A DNA stretch of 64,000 nt. Origin: CAZAYY01 sp964489525 (GTDB lineage: Bacteria > Chloroflexota > Anaerolineae > Anaerolineales > JABWBV01). Location of the stretch: contig CAZAYY010000020.1 in NCBI GenBank assembly GCA_964489525.1, positions 7,724 through 71,723 of the forward strand, read 5' to 3'. Both the position numbers and the translations under genes were made by a program. A model generated the notes under the pieces. That model made no database searches. It saw only the letters and a list, made by a program, of their open reading frames with translations, and was not told where the DNA came from. Shown here piece by piece: positions 1-8,146 of this stretch (its first letter is position 1; every line of letters begins with the position of its first letter).

Positions 1-1
1 A

Positions 2-109
2 GATATTCGCAAGATGCGCCCGCCGGAGCCATACCTGGGCAAGGGCATTCGCTACCAGGGTGAGCGTATCCAGCGCAAAGCGGGTAAAACCGGCAAAGGT
101 AAGAAATAG
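2..109 (+). CDS. rplF: 50S ribosomal protein L6, C-terminal end (partial)
   Basis: Only the last 35 codons are inside the window; the gene begins upstream of base 1. The residues RKMRPPEPYLGKGIRY followed by a Gly/Lys-rich tail are the conserved C terminus of L6, the large-subunit protein near the sarcin-ricin loop. It ends in TAG 10 bases before rplR, with GGAAGTG between them serving as the rplR ribosome binding site. Order L6-L18-S5-L30-L15 is the standard spc operon order, which confirms the call despite the short fragment. Confidence 0.9.
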   Translation, partial: DIRKMRPPEPYLGKGIRYQGERIQRKAGKTGKGKK

Positions 110-119
110 GAAGTGAAGT

Positions 120-485
120 ATGGCAAACAAGTCTAGAGCCACAATGCGACAAAAGCGCCACCTGCGGGTGCGCAAAAACCTTTCTGGAACCCCTGAACGC
201 CCCCGGCTGTGCGTTTTTCGCAGCCTGGTGGGAATTTATGCTCAGGTGATTGACGACGAGAGCGGCACCACCCTGGTTTCCGCTTCCTCGATTGATAAGC
301 AGCTGCGCGGCCAGATGGACGGTTTGAAGAAAACCGAACAAGCCAAACTGGTTGGCAAAGCCATTGCCGAACGGGCACTGGCCCAGGGAATTACCAAGGT
401 GGTTTTCGACCGGGGTGGTTTCCGCTACATGGGTCGGATTAAAGTCCTGGCCGATTCTGCCCGCGAAGGCGGCCTGCAATTCTAG
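120..485 (+). CDS. rplR: 50S ribosomal protein L18
   Basis: A 121-residue protein with the basic N terminus (RATMRQKRHLRVRKNLSGT) and the core pattern GTPERPRLCVFRS, IYAQVIDD and VFDRGGFRYMGRIKVLADSAREGGLQF that define L18, the 5S rRNA-binding protein of the central protuberance. Length is normal for the bacterial family. It lies between rplF and rpsE in the spc operon and is presumably cotranscribed with them. The ATG at 120 has a GGAAGTG element just upstream. Nothing unusual is seen. Confidence 0.97.
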   Translation: MANKSRATMRQKRHLRVRKNLSGTPERPRLCVFRSLVGIYAQVIDDESGTTLVSASSIDKQLRGQMDGLKKTEQAKLVGKAIAERALAQGITKVVFDRGGFRYMGRIKVLADSAREGGLQF

Positions 486-526
486 TGCTTTGGCACACAG
501 GCAAGTAAAGCAGTTTGGAGAGAACT

Positions 527-1051
527 ATGAGCGACTTTCGAGCAGTAGAAGAAACCGAAATTGAAGAGCGTGTGATTGAAATTGCGCGGGTAGCCAAAGT
601 GGTCAAAGGCGGGCGTCGTTTTGCCTTCCGGGTCACGGTTGTGGCTGGCGACCATCGCGGCAGCATTGGAATCGGCATCGGCAAAGCCAATGCCGTGCCC
701 GATGCCATGCGCAAAGCCAGCGAACGGGCTCACAAGAACATGCGCAAGGTTGCCTTGTTGGACACCACGATTCCCCACCAGGTGTTGGGAAAAGTGGCTG
801 GCGCCCAGGTGATGTTGAAACCGGCCTCGCGTGGTACGGGTGTTATTGCCGGTGGCGGCGTGCGTGCCGTGGTTGAGGTGGCTGGCATTTCCGACATCCT
901 GACCAAATCCCTCGGCAGCGCCAACGTGTTGAACGTTGTGAAAGCGACTGTGGATGCCCTGCACCAGCTTCGCACGATTGAGCAGTTGGCTGCAATGCGC
1001 GGTGTGCCTGTTTCTGAGGTCACCCCGTTTTGGGCCAAGAGGAGAAACTAA
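527..1051 (+). CDS. rpsE: 30S ribosomal protein S5
   Basis: Start chosen at ATG 527, which has GGAGAG 4-5 bases upstream; an upstream in-frame TTG at 515 would overlap that ribosome binding site. The 174-residue product has the N-terminal dsRBD-like S5 domain (ERVIEIARVAKVVKGGRRF, GIGIGKANAVPDAMRKA) and the C-terminal S5 domain (PASRGTGVIAGGGVRAVVE, DILTKSLGSANVLNVVKAT). S5 is a decoding-fidelity protein near the A site. It ends one base before the rpmD start, so translation of the two is probably coupled. Confidence 0.97.
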   Translation: MSDFRAVEETEIEERVIEIARVAKVVKGGRRFAFRVTVVAGDHRGSIGIGIGKANAVPDAMRKASERAHKNMRKVALLDTTIPHQVLGKVAGAQVMLKPASRGTGVIAGGGVRAVVEVAGISDILTKSLGSANVLNVVKATVDALHQLRTIEQLAAMRGVPVSEVTPFWAKRRN

Positions 1052-1052
1052 G

Positions 1053-1253
1053 ATGACGGAAAAAACCAAAATCTTACGGGTAACCCTGATTAAGAGCCCA
1101 ATTGGCTATGAAAAAAGCCAGAAAGAAACCGTGCGTGCGCTCGGCTTGCGCCGGATGCACCAGACGGTTAACCATAACGATAGCCCCACCGTGCGCGGCA
1201 TGATTAACAAAGTGCGTCACATGGTGAAAGTGGAAGAAGAGGTGGTAGCATGA
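1053..1253 (+). CDS. rpmD: 50S ribosomal protein L30
   Basis: A 66-residue protein starting at ATG 1053, preceded by GAGGAG at 1039-1044. The pattern LRVTLIKSPIGYEKSQKETV, LGLRRMHQTV and DSPTVRGMINKVRHMVKVEEE is the L30 fold signature. Bacterial L30 is normally about 60 residues, so this is full length with a slightly longer acidic tail. Its stop codon overlaps the rplO start in an ATGA arrangement, typical of translational coupling in the spc operon. Confidence 0.96.
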   Translation: MTEKTKILRVTLIKSPIGYEKSQKETVRALGLRRMHQTVNHNDSPTVRGMINKVRHMVKVEEEVVA

Positions 1254-1699
1254 AGTTAAATGACCTGCGACCCAACGAAGGAAAGAAACGCCTGCGCAAA
1301 CGCGTTGGCCGCGGCATTGCCGCTGGCCAGGGCAAAACCGCCGGGCGCGGCACCAAAGGCGCCGGAGCGCGCCAGGGCGGCAGTGTGCCGCTCTATCACC
1401 AGGGCGGCAATCTGCCTTTCTTCCGGCGCCTGCCGTTTAAACGCGGCTTTTCGCCTCGCAACCCGGTGATTTATAACGAAATTAACCTTGACCAGCTTGC
1501 TGATTTTCCGGCCAACGCCGAAGTCACCCCGCAAACGCTGGTGGAGGCCCGCCTGGTGCGCAACCCCGAAAACCCCATTGCCTTGCTTGGCCGTGGCGAT
1601 GTGGACAAACCCCTCAAGGTTTCGGTTCACCGCGTCACCAAAGGCGCCCAGGCAAAAATTGAAGCCGCCGGTGGCACCATCACCCCGGTTGAGGGCTAA
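1250..1699 (+). CDS. rplO: 50S ribosomal protein L15
   Basis: The 149-residue product has the L15 N terminus (MKLNDLRPNEGKKRLRKRVG), the Gly-rich loop GQGKTAGRGTKGAGARQGG, the PLYHQGGNLPFFRRLPFKRG segment and the C-terminal KVSVHRVTKGAQAKIEAAGG. L15 binds 23S rRNA late in large-subunit assembly. Its ATG overlaps the rpmD stop by 4 bases. It precedes secY by 56 bases, the usual order, so protein export and ribosome synthesis share a transcript here. Confidence 0.97.
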   Translation: MKLNDLRPNEGKKRLRKRVGRGIAAGQGKTAGRGTKGAGARQGGSVPLYHQGGNLPFFRRLPFKRGFSPRNPVIYNEINLDQLADFPANAEVTPQTLVEARLVRNPENPIALLGRGDVDKPLKVSVHRVTKGAQAKIEAAGGTITPVEG

Positions 1700-1755
1700 A
1701 CTCCGGTACCCAGCTAACCGCCAGGGTAACCCATTCGCAAGGAGAAAATGAACTC

Positions 1756-3120
1756 ATGAACCGGGTCCTAAGTTACATCAGCCGGGTGGCAAAATCACAA
1801 GACATCCGCAAAAAGCTGCTGATAACGCTGCTTATTCTTGTGATCTATCGTCTTTGTGCGCATATTCCTGTGCCCGGTGTTGACCGCACCGCGCTGGCTT
1901 CGGTATTGCAAGGGGGTGGGGCTGGACAGACCCTCGTCCAGATCCTCAACCTGCTTTCCGGCGGCACCATTTCCAACTTTTCTGTGATGGCAATGGGCGT
2001 ATATCCTTACATTACTGCCCAGATTATCATCCAGTTGTTGGTGCCGATTATTCCAGCCTGGAAACAACGGAGCGTAGACGACCAGCGCGAGTTTCAGAAA
2101 TGGATGGAAAAAACGACCATGCTGCTTGCCATTCCAATGGCTGCGCTGCAAGCAGTGGGCCAGATTAACATCCTTTCCAGCTTTGCAGGTACCCCCATTT
2201 TGCAGAACTTTGGTTTAGGCGCCAGCCAGCTGCTGTCTACCTTTTCCATTGTCATCACCATGACCGCTGGCACGCTTTTCGCCATCTGGTTGGGTGAACT
2301 GATTTCTGAATACGGGGTGCGCAAGCAGGGCCTTTCGCTGATCATCTTTGCTGGCATCGTGGCGCAGATTCCAAGCTCGCTGGCCCAACTGACCGCGACC
2401 GATTCTGCCTGGATTTTGCTGCTGTTCATGCTGCTTTTTACAGGCCTGACGGTTTACCTGATTGTGTACATTCAGCAAGGGCGGCGCAACGTTCCGGTGA
2501 TGTATCCTGGCCGCCGGGTTGGCAGCCGGATGTCCATGCCGGTGCGGGGCAGCCTGCCGTTGATGGTCAACATGTCGGGTATGATTCCGCTGATTTTCGC
2601 CTCGTCGCTGCTTACATTTCCGGCAATTCTCTTCAGCTTTTTCACCAGCGCTGAAGCGGAATGGCTGCGCAATTTTGCGTTGAACGCGCAAAACTGGTTT
2701 GGCGGCGGCTCGTGGGGCTATTGGTTGGTCTACTTCTTTATGGTGGTGGTTTTCACCTTCTTCTATACAGAAGTGGTCTTTGCCCAACAGAACTATGGCG
2801 AAAACCTGCGAAAAGCAGGTGCCCAAATTCCCGGTGTACTGCGCGGCGAGAAAACCCAGGAATACCTGACCAAAGTGCTGCGGCGCATCACGCTGCCCGG
2901 CGCCCTTTTCCTGGGCCTGATTGCGGTTCTGCCATACCTGACCAGCCTGCTGCTGCCTGCTTTTGGCCTGGCGGCTACAGGCGTCAGCCAGCAGACTGGC
3001 TTGTTCCTGGTCTCTTCTTCTGGTTTGCTGATTGTGGTTGGCGTGGTTCGCGATATTTTCTACAACATTGACGCCGAACTCAAGCTGCATGGCTACGATG
3101 AGACCTTGCTGGTGAAATAA
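1756..3120 (+). CDS. secY: Preprotein translocase subunit SecY
   Basis: A 454-residue polytopic membrane protein with about ten hydrophobic segments, the central pore of the SecYEG channel. Diagnostic stretches are LYRLCAHIPVPGVD-like sequence at residues 30-42, GGTISNFSVMAMGVYPYITA around residue 70, QQGRRNVPVMYPGRR near residue 240 and the C-terminal GYDETLLVK. The start at 1756 has AAGGAGAA at 1739-1746. A three-codon minicistron (ATG at 1748, TGA at 1757-1759) overlaps the secY start codon; it could couple initiation but may be chance. The genes normally next (adk, map, infA) are missing. Confidence 0.97.
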   Translation: MNRVLSYISRVAKSQDIRKKLLITLLILVIYRLCAHIPVPGVDRTALASVLQGGGAGQTLVQILNLLSGGTISNFSVMAMGVYPYITAQIIIQLLVPIIPAWKQRSVDDQREFQKWMEKTTMLLAIPMAALQAVGQINILSSFAGTPILQNFGLGASQLLSTFSIVITMTAGTLFAIWLGELISEYGVRKQGLSLIIFAGIVAQIPSSLAQLTATDSAWILLLFMLLFTGLTVYLIVYIQQGRRNVPVMYPGRRVGSRMSMPVRGSLPLMVNMSGMIPLIFASSLLTFPAILFSFFTSAEAEWLRNFALNAQNWFGGGSWGYWLVYFFMVVVFTFFYTEVVFAQQNYGENLRKAGAQIPGVLRGEKTQEYLTKVLRRITLPGALFLGLIAVLPYLTSLLLPAFGLAATGVSQQTGLFLVSSSGLLIVVGVVRDIFYNIDAELKLHGYDETLLVK

Positions 3121-3135
3121 CCACACCGTAAACGC

Positions 3136-3164
3136 TGGACGAAAGAACAGGTTTTTGGTATAAT
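3136..3164 (+). promoter_or_regulatory. Extended -10 sigma70-type promoter before rpmJ
   Basis: A perfect TATAAT at 3159-3164 is preceded directly by TGG, giving an extended -10 (TGnTATAAT). A 4/6 -35 match, TGGACG, lies at 3136-3141 with a 17-base spacer. It falls in the 83-base gap between secY and rpmJ and could drive rpmJ through rplQ separately from the spc transcript. This is read from sequence only; no mapped transcript is available. Confidence 0.65.
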
Positions 3165-3203
3165 CGCAAACTTGCGTGATACGGAATTAACGAAGGAGTA
3201 AGC

Positions 3204-3317
3204 ATGAAAGTTACAGCATCTATCAAAAAGCGCTGTGCAAAGTGCAAATTAGTCAGGCGAAAAGGCCGCCTGTATGTTATCTGTGAAAACAAGAGACACA
3301 AACAACGACAAGGGTAA
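3204..3317 (+). CDS. rpmJ: 50S ribosomal protein L36, zinc-binding form
   Basis: A 37-residue protein read directly from the DNA: it opens MKVTASIKKRCAKCKLVRRK and ends in ENKRHKQRQG. It keeps the zinc ribbon C11-x2-C14-x12-C27-x4-H32, so this is the zinc-containing C+ paralogue and not the zinc-independent form. ATG 3204 follows GAAGGAG. L36 is the smallest large-subunit protein and organises 23S rRNA near helices 89-97. The gene starts the alpha-operon segment behind its own promoter and lies 5 bases before rpsM. Confidence 0.96.
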   Translation: MKVTASIKKRCAKCKLVRRKGRLYVICENKRHKQRQG

Positions 3318-3322
3318 AACAC

Positions 3323-3712
3323 ATGGCACGTATTGAAGGTATCGACTTACCAAGGAATAAGCGTATCGAGGTTGGCCTGACCTACCTGTATGGGATTGGC
3401 CCGACGCGCGCCCGCGCCATTTGCGAGGGCACCAACCTGAGCCCCGACCGGCGGATTAAAGACCTGACCGAAGCGGAAGTTTCTGAGATTCGCGATTTTA
3501 TCGCCCGGAACTACGCCGTGGAAGGCGATCTGCGCCGTGAGGTTCAGTTGAGCATTAAACGCCTGATGGAAATTGGCTGCTACCGCGGCCTGCGCCACCG
3601 CCGGCATCTGCCTGTGCGTGGCCAGCGCACCCGCACCAATTCGCGCAGCCGCAAGGGTCCGAAGAAGACCGTTGCAGGTCGCGGCCGCCGCCGTGGCGCA
3701 ACTAAGAAATAA
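3323..3712 (+). CDS. rpsM: 30S ribosomal protein S13
   Basis: A 129-residue protein with MARIEGIDLPRNKRIEVGLT, the helix-two-turn-helix YGIGPTRARAICEG, LRREVQLSIKRLMEIGCYRG and the basic tail RGLRHRRHLPVRGQRTRTNSR. S13 sits in the small-subunit head and contacts tRNA and L5. Length is normal. It is followed by a 57-base gap before rpsK, within the conserved rpmJ-rpsM-rpsK-rpsD-rpoA-rplQ order. Confidence 0.97.
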   Translation: MARIEGIDLPRNKRIEVGLTYLYGIGPTRARAICEGTNLSPDRRIKDLTEAEVSEIRDFIARNYAVEGDLRREVQLSIKRLMEIGCYRGLRHRRHLPVRGQRTRTNSRSRKGPKKTVAGRGRRRGATKK

Positions 3713-3769
3713 GCGTGCCAACCCTGTGCATGTTGTAATCGACAAACCTTGATATAAAGAAGAGGAAGC

Positions 3770-4168
3770 ATGGCTCGAAGTACTCGTGTTCGACGTGGCG
3801 TACAGCGCAAAGTGAAACGAAATATCGCCTCTGGGCAGGTTCACATCAGCGCAACTTTTAACAATACTATTGTAACGGTCACCGACCAGCAGGGCAACAC
3901 AGTTTCGTGGGGCAGCGCCGGTTCGACGGGTTTCAAAGGTTCGCGCAAAAGCACGCCCTTTGCCGCCCGTCTGGCAGTAGAGCAGGCGATTAAGGCCGCT
4001 CAGGATATTGGCCTTCAGGATATTGATATCTATGTCAAAGGTCCTGGTCCCGGTCGCGAGGCGGCATTGCGCGCTTTGCAAACCACCAGCCTGAACATCC
4101 GTTCGATTACGGATGTCACGCCTGTGCCCCATAACGGCTGTCGTCCTCCCAAGAAGCGCCGCGTGTAG
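3770..4168 (+). CDS. rpsK: 30S ribosomal protein S11
   Basis: A 132-residue protein with the S11 signatures HISATFNNTIVTVTDQQGN, WGSAGSTGFKGSRKSTPFAA, GPGPGREAALRALQ and the C-terminal DVTPVPHNGCRPPKKRRV. S11 forms part of the platform and the mRNA exit site with S18 and S21. The start at 3770 has AGAGGAAG just upstream. Standard position between rpsM and rpsD. Confidence 0.97.
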   Translation: MARSTRVRRGVQRKVKRNIASGQVHISATFNNTIVTVTDQQGNTVSWGSAGSTGFKGSRKSTPFAARLAVEQAIKAAQDIGLQDIDIYVKGPGPGREAALRALQTTSLNIRSITDVTPVPHNGCRPPKKRRV

Positions 4169-4218
4169 CCTTGGGAACTGGTTTTTGGTTGATTTTTTGA
4201 GATAAAGAGGAAAGCCTT

Positions 4219-4860
4219 ATGGCAAAATACTTAGGTCCTGTATGTAAACTTTGCCGCCGTGAAGGCGAAAAGCTTTTTTTGAAGGGAACCCGCTGTTTTA
4301 CCCCCAAATGCGCTTTTGAGCGTCGCGATTTCCCTCCTGGCCAACATGGCCGCCAGCGCGCCTTTCGCAAAGGCCGCGAATCGGACTTTGCTCGCCAGCT
4401 GCGCGCAAAGCAGAAGGTTCGCCGGGTTTATGGTGTTTTGGAGCGCCAGTTCCGCCGCTATTATGCTGCAGCCATTCGCACCACCGGCCTGACCGGTCTG
4501 ATCATTCTGCAGCAGCTGGAATCTCGCCTGGATAACGTGGTCTATCGCCTGGGTTATGCCCAGAGCCGCTCCCAGGCTCGCTTGCTGGTTACCCACGGTC
4601 ATTTCACTGTCAACGGCCGCCGCACCGATATCCCCTCCCGCCAGGTAAAGGTGGGTGATGTGATTGCAGTGCGCGAGGGTTCGCTGCGCGCTCCCTATTT
4701 CAAGTCGCTGCGCGACGTGGCCGAAAGCTCTACTCCTGTTCCGATGTGGCTCAGCCGTGACATCACCCACCTCTCTGGCAATGTGATTCGTTTGCCCGAG
4801 CGCTCTGAAATTGACGGCAATTTGAACGAGCAGTTGGTCGTTGAGTACTACTCGCGCTAA
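4219..4860 (+). CDS. rpsD: 30S ribosomal protein S4, zinc-binding form
   Basis: A 213-residue S4 with MAKYLGPVCKLCRREG at the N terminus and an S4 RNA-binding domain (LESRLDNVVYRLGYAQSRSQ, LVTHGHFTVNGRRTDIPS). The N terminus holds C9-x2-C12-x13-C26-x4-C31, a four-Cys zinc site, so this is a C+ S4 as L36 is a C+ L36. S4 nucleates 30S assembly and in many bacteria represses the alpha operon by binding its own mRNA; no pseudoknot operator was worked out here. Confidence 0.97.
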   Translation: MAKYLGPVCKLCRREGEKLFLKGTRCFTPKCAFERRDFPPGQHGRQRAFRKGRESDFARQLRAKQKVRRVYGVLERQFRRYYAAAIRTTGLTGLIILQQLESRLDNVVYRLGYAQSRSQARLLVTHGHFTVNGRRTDIPSRQVKVGDVIAVREGSLRAPYFKSLRDVAESSTPVPMWLSRDITHLSGNVIRLPERSEIDGNLNEQLVVEYYSR

Positions 4861-4932
4861 TCCGGGGGGTGCCCTGGTTTTGGCCGAGTTTGTGCGACGT
4901 AATTTTTTTTGTAAGTCGGTAAGAGGTGAAAC

Positions 4933-5916
4933 GTGATCCGGATGAGCAACATGGTGATCCCGCGAGTTGAGTGCGTTGCGGAGACTCGTAATTTTGGCAG
5001 GTTTGTAATCAGCCCGTTAGAGCGTGGCTATGGCATTACCGTTGGCAATGCACTGCGCCGGGTGTTACATTCTGCGTTAGATGGCGCAGCCATTACATCC
5101 GTGCGCATTAACAATGTGCAGCACGAGTTTAGCAGCGTGCCTGGCGTTCGTGAGGACGTGATCCAGATTATGCTGCAGCTCAAACAGCTGCGGATGAAAC
5201 TGCACGATGTGGATACTGCCCGTATGCACCTGGAAGTGTTTGGGGAAGGGGTGGTCACGGCTGCCGACATTATCGCTCCCCCTGAAGTAGAAATTGTAAA
5301 CCCCGAACTCTATCTGTTTACAGTGGATGGAGGCAGCGGCCCGATTGAAATGGAGTTTGTTGTGGAGCGCGGCCGGGGCTATTCGCCCGCAGAAGAGCGC
5401 ACCGAGCGCCTGCCCATTGGTGAAATGCCCGTAGATGCCCTCTTCAGCCCGGTTCAGCGGGTCAATTGGGAAGTTGGCAATGCGCGGGTGGGCCAGAGCA
5501 CCAACTACGACAAGTTGACCCTGGAGATTTGGACCGATGGCACTCTTTCTCCCCAGGAATCCATCTCCACCAGTGCACTGGTGTTGATTGACCACCTGCG
5601 GCATATTGCCGGTATTTCTGAAGAGGTGCTCTCGGTGGTTCAGGAAGAAGAAAGCAGCCTGAGCCGTCTGACCAGCGAAATGATCGAAACCCCCATTGAA
5701 AACCTGGACCTTTCTGTGCGGGTGTTCAACTCGCTCAAGCGGGCAGGCATCACGACCATTGGTGAAGTGATCGAACTGCTGGAGAAAGGCGAAGAAGCCA
5801 TCATGTCCATTCGCAATTTTGGCGAGAAAAGCCTCGATGAATTGCATGAAAAGATGGTTGAAAAAGGCTACCTTGAAAATAAACCCGATCTGTCTGATTT
5901 GGGTAGTATGGAGTAA
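4933..5916 (+). CDS. rpoA: DNA-directed RNA polymerase subunit alpha
   Basis: A 327-residue subunit starting at GTG 4933, favoured over ATG 4942 because AAGAGGTG lies 4 bases upstream. The N-terminal dimerisation domain shows FVISPLERGYGITVGNALRR and SVPGVREDV; the C-terminal domain shows IENLDLSVRVFNSLKRAGI and IRNFGEKSLDELHEKM, the helix-hairpin-helix fold that binds UP elements and activators. Length is normal. It is the first step of RNA polymerase assembly and is placed, as usual, between rpsD and rplQ. Confidence 0.97.
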   Translation: MIRMSNMVIPRVECVAETRNFGRFVISPLERGYGITVGNALRRVLHSALDGAAITSVRINNVQHEFSSVPGVREDVIQIMLQLKQLRMKLHDVDTARMHLEVFGEGVVTAADIIAPPEVEIVNPELYLFTVDGGSGPIEMEFVVERGRGYSPAEERTERLPIGEMPVDALFSPVQRVNWEVGNARVGQSTNYDKLTLEIWTDGTLSPQESISTSALVLIDHLRHIAGISEEVLSVVQEEESSLSRLTSEMIETPIENLDLSVRVFNSLKRAGITTIGEVIELLEKGEEAIMSIRNFGEKSLDELHEKMVEKGYLENKPDLSDLGSME

Positions 5917-5922
5917 ATTGCA

Positions 5923-6306
5923 ATGCGCCACAGAAAATCTGGAAATAATTTAGGAAGAACTGCAGGGCACCGCAAAGCCCTCTTTAGAAACCTGATTAAG
6001 CAGCTCTACCAACACGAAAGCATCATTACCACCCGCGCCAAGGCGGAAGTCGCCCGGATTCAGGCTGAAAAGTTGATCAGCCTTGCCAAGCGCGGCAACC
6101 AGGCCGGCAAAGAAAACCCGGCTGCCATGGTGCATGCCCGCCGCCTGGCTGCCTCTCGGCTGGTGGATGCTGAAATTGTGATGAAGCTGTTTGATGAAAT
6201 TGCCCCACGCTACAGCGAACGCCCCGGTGGGTATACCCGGATGATTAAACTCGGGCCCCGCTCTGGTGATGCTGCGGATATGGTTTTGTTGGAACTGGTT
6301 GAGTAA
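5923..6306 (+). CDS. rplQ: 50S ribosomal protein L17
   Basis: A 127-residue protein opening MRHRKSGNNLGRTAGHRKAL, followed by LFRNLIKQLYQHESIITTRAKAE-type sequence and a C-terminal GGYTRMIKLGPRSGDAADMV. These are hallmark L17 motifs; L17 borders the polypeptide exit tunnel. Its ribosome binding site GGAG lies inside the last codons of rpoA, so the two are likely translationally coupled. Length is typical for short-form bacterial L17. Confidence 0.97.
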   Translation: MRHRKSGNNLGRTAGHRKALFRNLIKQLYQHESIITTRAKAEVARIQAEKLISLAKRGNQAGKENPAAMVHARRLAASRLVDAEIVMKLFDEIAPRYSERPGGYTRMIKLGPRSGDAADMVLLELVE

Positions 6307-6353
6307 TTTTTTGATCTCGTTGGGCGGCGCCTGACGCTGCCTGCTCAACCTGA

Positions 6354-7121
6354 ATGGCACGTTACCAAGTGATCATCGCCTATGATGGCGCCCCGTTTGC
6401 CGGGTTTCAAAGGCAGGCGCAGGCAAAAACCGTCCAGGGCGAAATCGAAGCAGCCCTCAGCCGCATCGGCTGGCGGGGGCAATCTATCCTGGCGGCCGGG
6501 CGCACCGATGCAGGCGTCCATGCCCTGGGGCAGGTTGCGGCCTTCGATTTCGATTGGAATCATCCCCCTGGTGATTTGCTGCTGGCGCTTAACGCCAACC
6601 TGCCTGCAGAAATCAGCGCTCGCGCGGTTAGCCTGGCTTCGCCGAATTTCCACCCCCGTTACGACGCGACAGCCCGCATCTACCGCTACAGCCTGCTCTG
6701 CGACCCGGTGCGCCACCCCCTGGCCGAACGCTTTGCCTGGCGGGTTTGGCCCTGCCCAGACCTGAACAGGATGCAAACTGCGGCCAGCAGCCTGGTGGGG
6801 CGCCATGATTTTGCCGCCTTTGGTACAGCCCCTGTGGCTGGCGGTTCTACCCTGCGCACGGTTTTTGAGGCCGAATGGCAGCAGGTGGAAAGCCCCGCCC
6901 AGTCCAGGCTGGAATTTGAAATCCGAGCAGATGCCTTTTTGTTTCGGATGGTGCGGCGAATCGTGGGCTTGTTGGTTGATATTGGCCTGGGTTTTCAAGA
7001 CCCGGCCGTGATTGCTCAGCTGTTGGAAACCCCTCCCGCTGGGCCCATCCAGTGGTTAGCCCCTGCTGCAGGCCTTTGCTTGCAATCGGTCAGCTACCCG
7101 CTGGCAGTAACTTTGGAATAA
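6354..7121 (+). CDS. truA: tRNA pseudouridine(38-40) synthase TruA
   Basis: A 255-residue enzyme that isomerises uridines 38-40 in the anticodon stem-loop of many tRNAs. The catalytic motif GRTDAGVHALGQVAAF, holding the essential Asp, is near residue 50; the second TruA domain shows FHPRYDATARIYRY and AFLFRMVRRIVGLLVDIG. The start ATG has no clear Shine-Dalgarno sequence, so translation may depend on the rplQ ribosomes 47 bases upstream. The rplQ-truA-rplM-rpsI order is common in several phyla. Confidence 0.95.
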   Translation: MARYQVIIAYDGAPFAGFQRQAQAKTVQGEIEAALSRIGWRGQSILAAGRTDAGVHALGQVAAFDFDWNHPPGDLLLALNANLPAEISARAVSLASPNFHPRYDATARIYRYSLLCDPVRHPLAERFAWRVWPCPDLNRMQTAASSLVGRHDFAAFGTAPVAGGSTLRTVFEAEWQQVESPAQSRLEFEIRADAFLFRMVRRIVGLLVDIGLGFQDPAVIAQLLETPPAGPIQWLAPAAGLCLQSVSYPLAVTLE

Positions 7122-7147
7122 TACTTTTTATATTGGAGAAGTGTATC

Positions 7148-7576
7148 GTGCAGAAAACATTTTATCCAAAAGCACATGAGATTCAACGTGACTGGTACGT
7201 GGTGGACGCCAATGACCAGACACTGGGCCGCCTGGCGGCGAAAATCGCATCCGTGATGCTTGGGAAACATAAACCAGGGTATACCCCTGGGGTAGATATG
7301 GGCGATTTTGTGATCGTCGTTAACGCCGAACGCGTCCAGGTCACCGGCAACAAAATGCTCGACAAGATGTACTACCGCCACAGCGGTTATCCTGGCGGGT
7401 TGAAATCCATTACCCTCAAAGAACAGCTGCGCACCCACCCCGACCGGGTGCTGCGTGCCGCTGTTTGGGGAATGCTTCCGCACAACCGCCTGGGCCGTGC
7501 CATGTTGAAGAAGCTGAAAATTTATGCCGGCCCCGACCACCCGCACGAAGCCCAGCAGCCCAAGCCGCTGGTTTAG
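7148..7576 (+). CDS. rplM: 50S ribosomal protein L13
   Basis: Start taken at GTG 7148, which has TTGGAGAA 8 bases upstream; the open frame reaches back into truA but the family begins here. The 142-residue product shows QRDWYVVDANDQTLGRLA, ASVMLGKHKPGYTPGVDMGD, YRHSGYPGG and AVWGMLPHNRLGRAMLKKLK, all L13 hallmarks. L13 is an early large-subunit assembly protein. It is paired with rpsI as in most bacteria. Confidence 0.96.
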   Translation: MQKTFYPKAHEIQRDWYVVDANDQTLGRLAAKIASVMLGKHKPGYTPGVDMGDFVIVVNAERVQVTGNKMLDKMYYRHSGYPGGLKSITLKEQLRTHPDRVLRAAVWGMLPHNRLGRAMLKKLKIYAGPDHPHEAQQPKPLV

Positions 7577-7626
7577 TGGGTGTGTGGCATTTTTGCTGGT
7601 TAACACGACGAGATCAGGAGTGAGTT

Positions 7627-8022
7627 ATGGAACAACGATATTATGAAGGCATTGGCCGGCGCAAAGAAAGCAGTGCACGCGTGCGCGTGATGAGCGGCTC
7701 TGGCGCTTTCACCGTTAACGGAAAAAGCCTCGAGGAATACTTCAATCGTACAGGCGACCCCGATACGATTCTCTCGGTGCTGCGTGCAGTGAGCGAGAGC
7801 CGGGAAAACCTGGATGTGTCTGTTCGGGTTGAAGGCGGCGGCGTTACCGGTCAGACCAGCGCTGTGGTTCTCGGTTTGGCTCGCGCCCTTGAGCAGCTGA
7901 ACCCCGAATACCATTCGGCGCTGCGCAAGGCTGGCAAGCTGACCCGCGATGCGCGCATCAAAGAGCGCAAAAAGCCCGGCCTCAAGCGCGCCCGCAAGGC
8001 CCCCACTTACACCAAACGCTAG
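7627..8022 (+). CDS. rpsI: 30S ribosomal protein S9
   Basis: A 131-residue protein with YYEGIGRRKESSARVRVMSG, GKSLEEYFNR and the C-terminal LKRARKAPTYTKR; the extreme C-terminal Lys-Arg tail is the part of S9 that touches the P-site tRNA anticodon. ATG 7627 follows AGGAGTGAG. It is the last ribosomal gene of the block and is followed by a strong hairpin terminator. Confidence 0.97.
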   Translation: MEQRYYEGIGRRKESSARVRVMSGSGAFTVNGKSLEEYFNRTGDPDTILSVLRAVSESRENLDVSVRVEGGGVTGQTSAVVLGLARALEQLNPEYHSALRKAGKLTRDARIKERKKPGLKRARKAPTYTKR

Positions 8023-8071
8023 TTTTTACCTGGCTTGTGCAGTCAATGCCCGTGGCTGCACCCCCCATTTG

Positions 8072-8124
8072 ACCGCAGAGGTCAGGTTTGCGAGGCATCG
8101 CAGCCTGACTTCTGCGGTGCTTTT
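8072..8124 (+). terminator. Intrinsic terminator after rpsI
   Basis: A 15-base arm at 8072-8086 pairs with 8104-8118 with one G-U-compatible difference, and an inner 5-bp stem (8089-8093 with 8098-8102) closes a GGCA tetraloop. GCTTTT follows directly. This ends the ribosomal transcript and separates it from the mazG fusion. Confidence 0.8.
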
Positions 8125-8146
8125 CATTTACCCGGAGGCTGCACCC

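Noticed and set aside
482..1069. Long minus-strand frame opposite rpsE, and similar long frames opposite other genes
   Set aside because: They mirror the codons of well-identified genes, have no family match and no ribosome binding site.
1748..1759. Regulatory minicistron upstream of secY
   Set aside because: Three codons long with its ATG only 3 bases from the GGAG; likely chance, mentioned in the secY entry.
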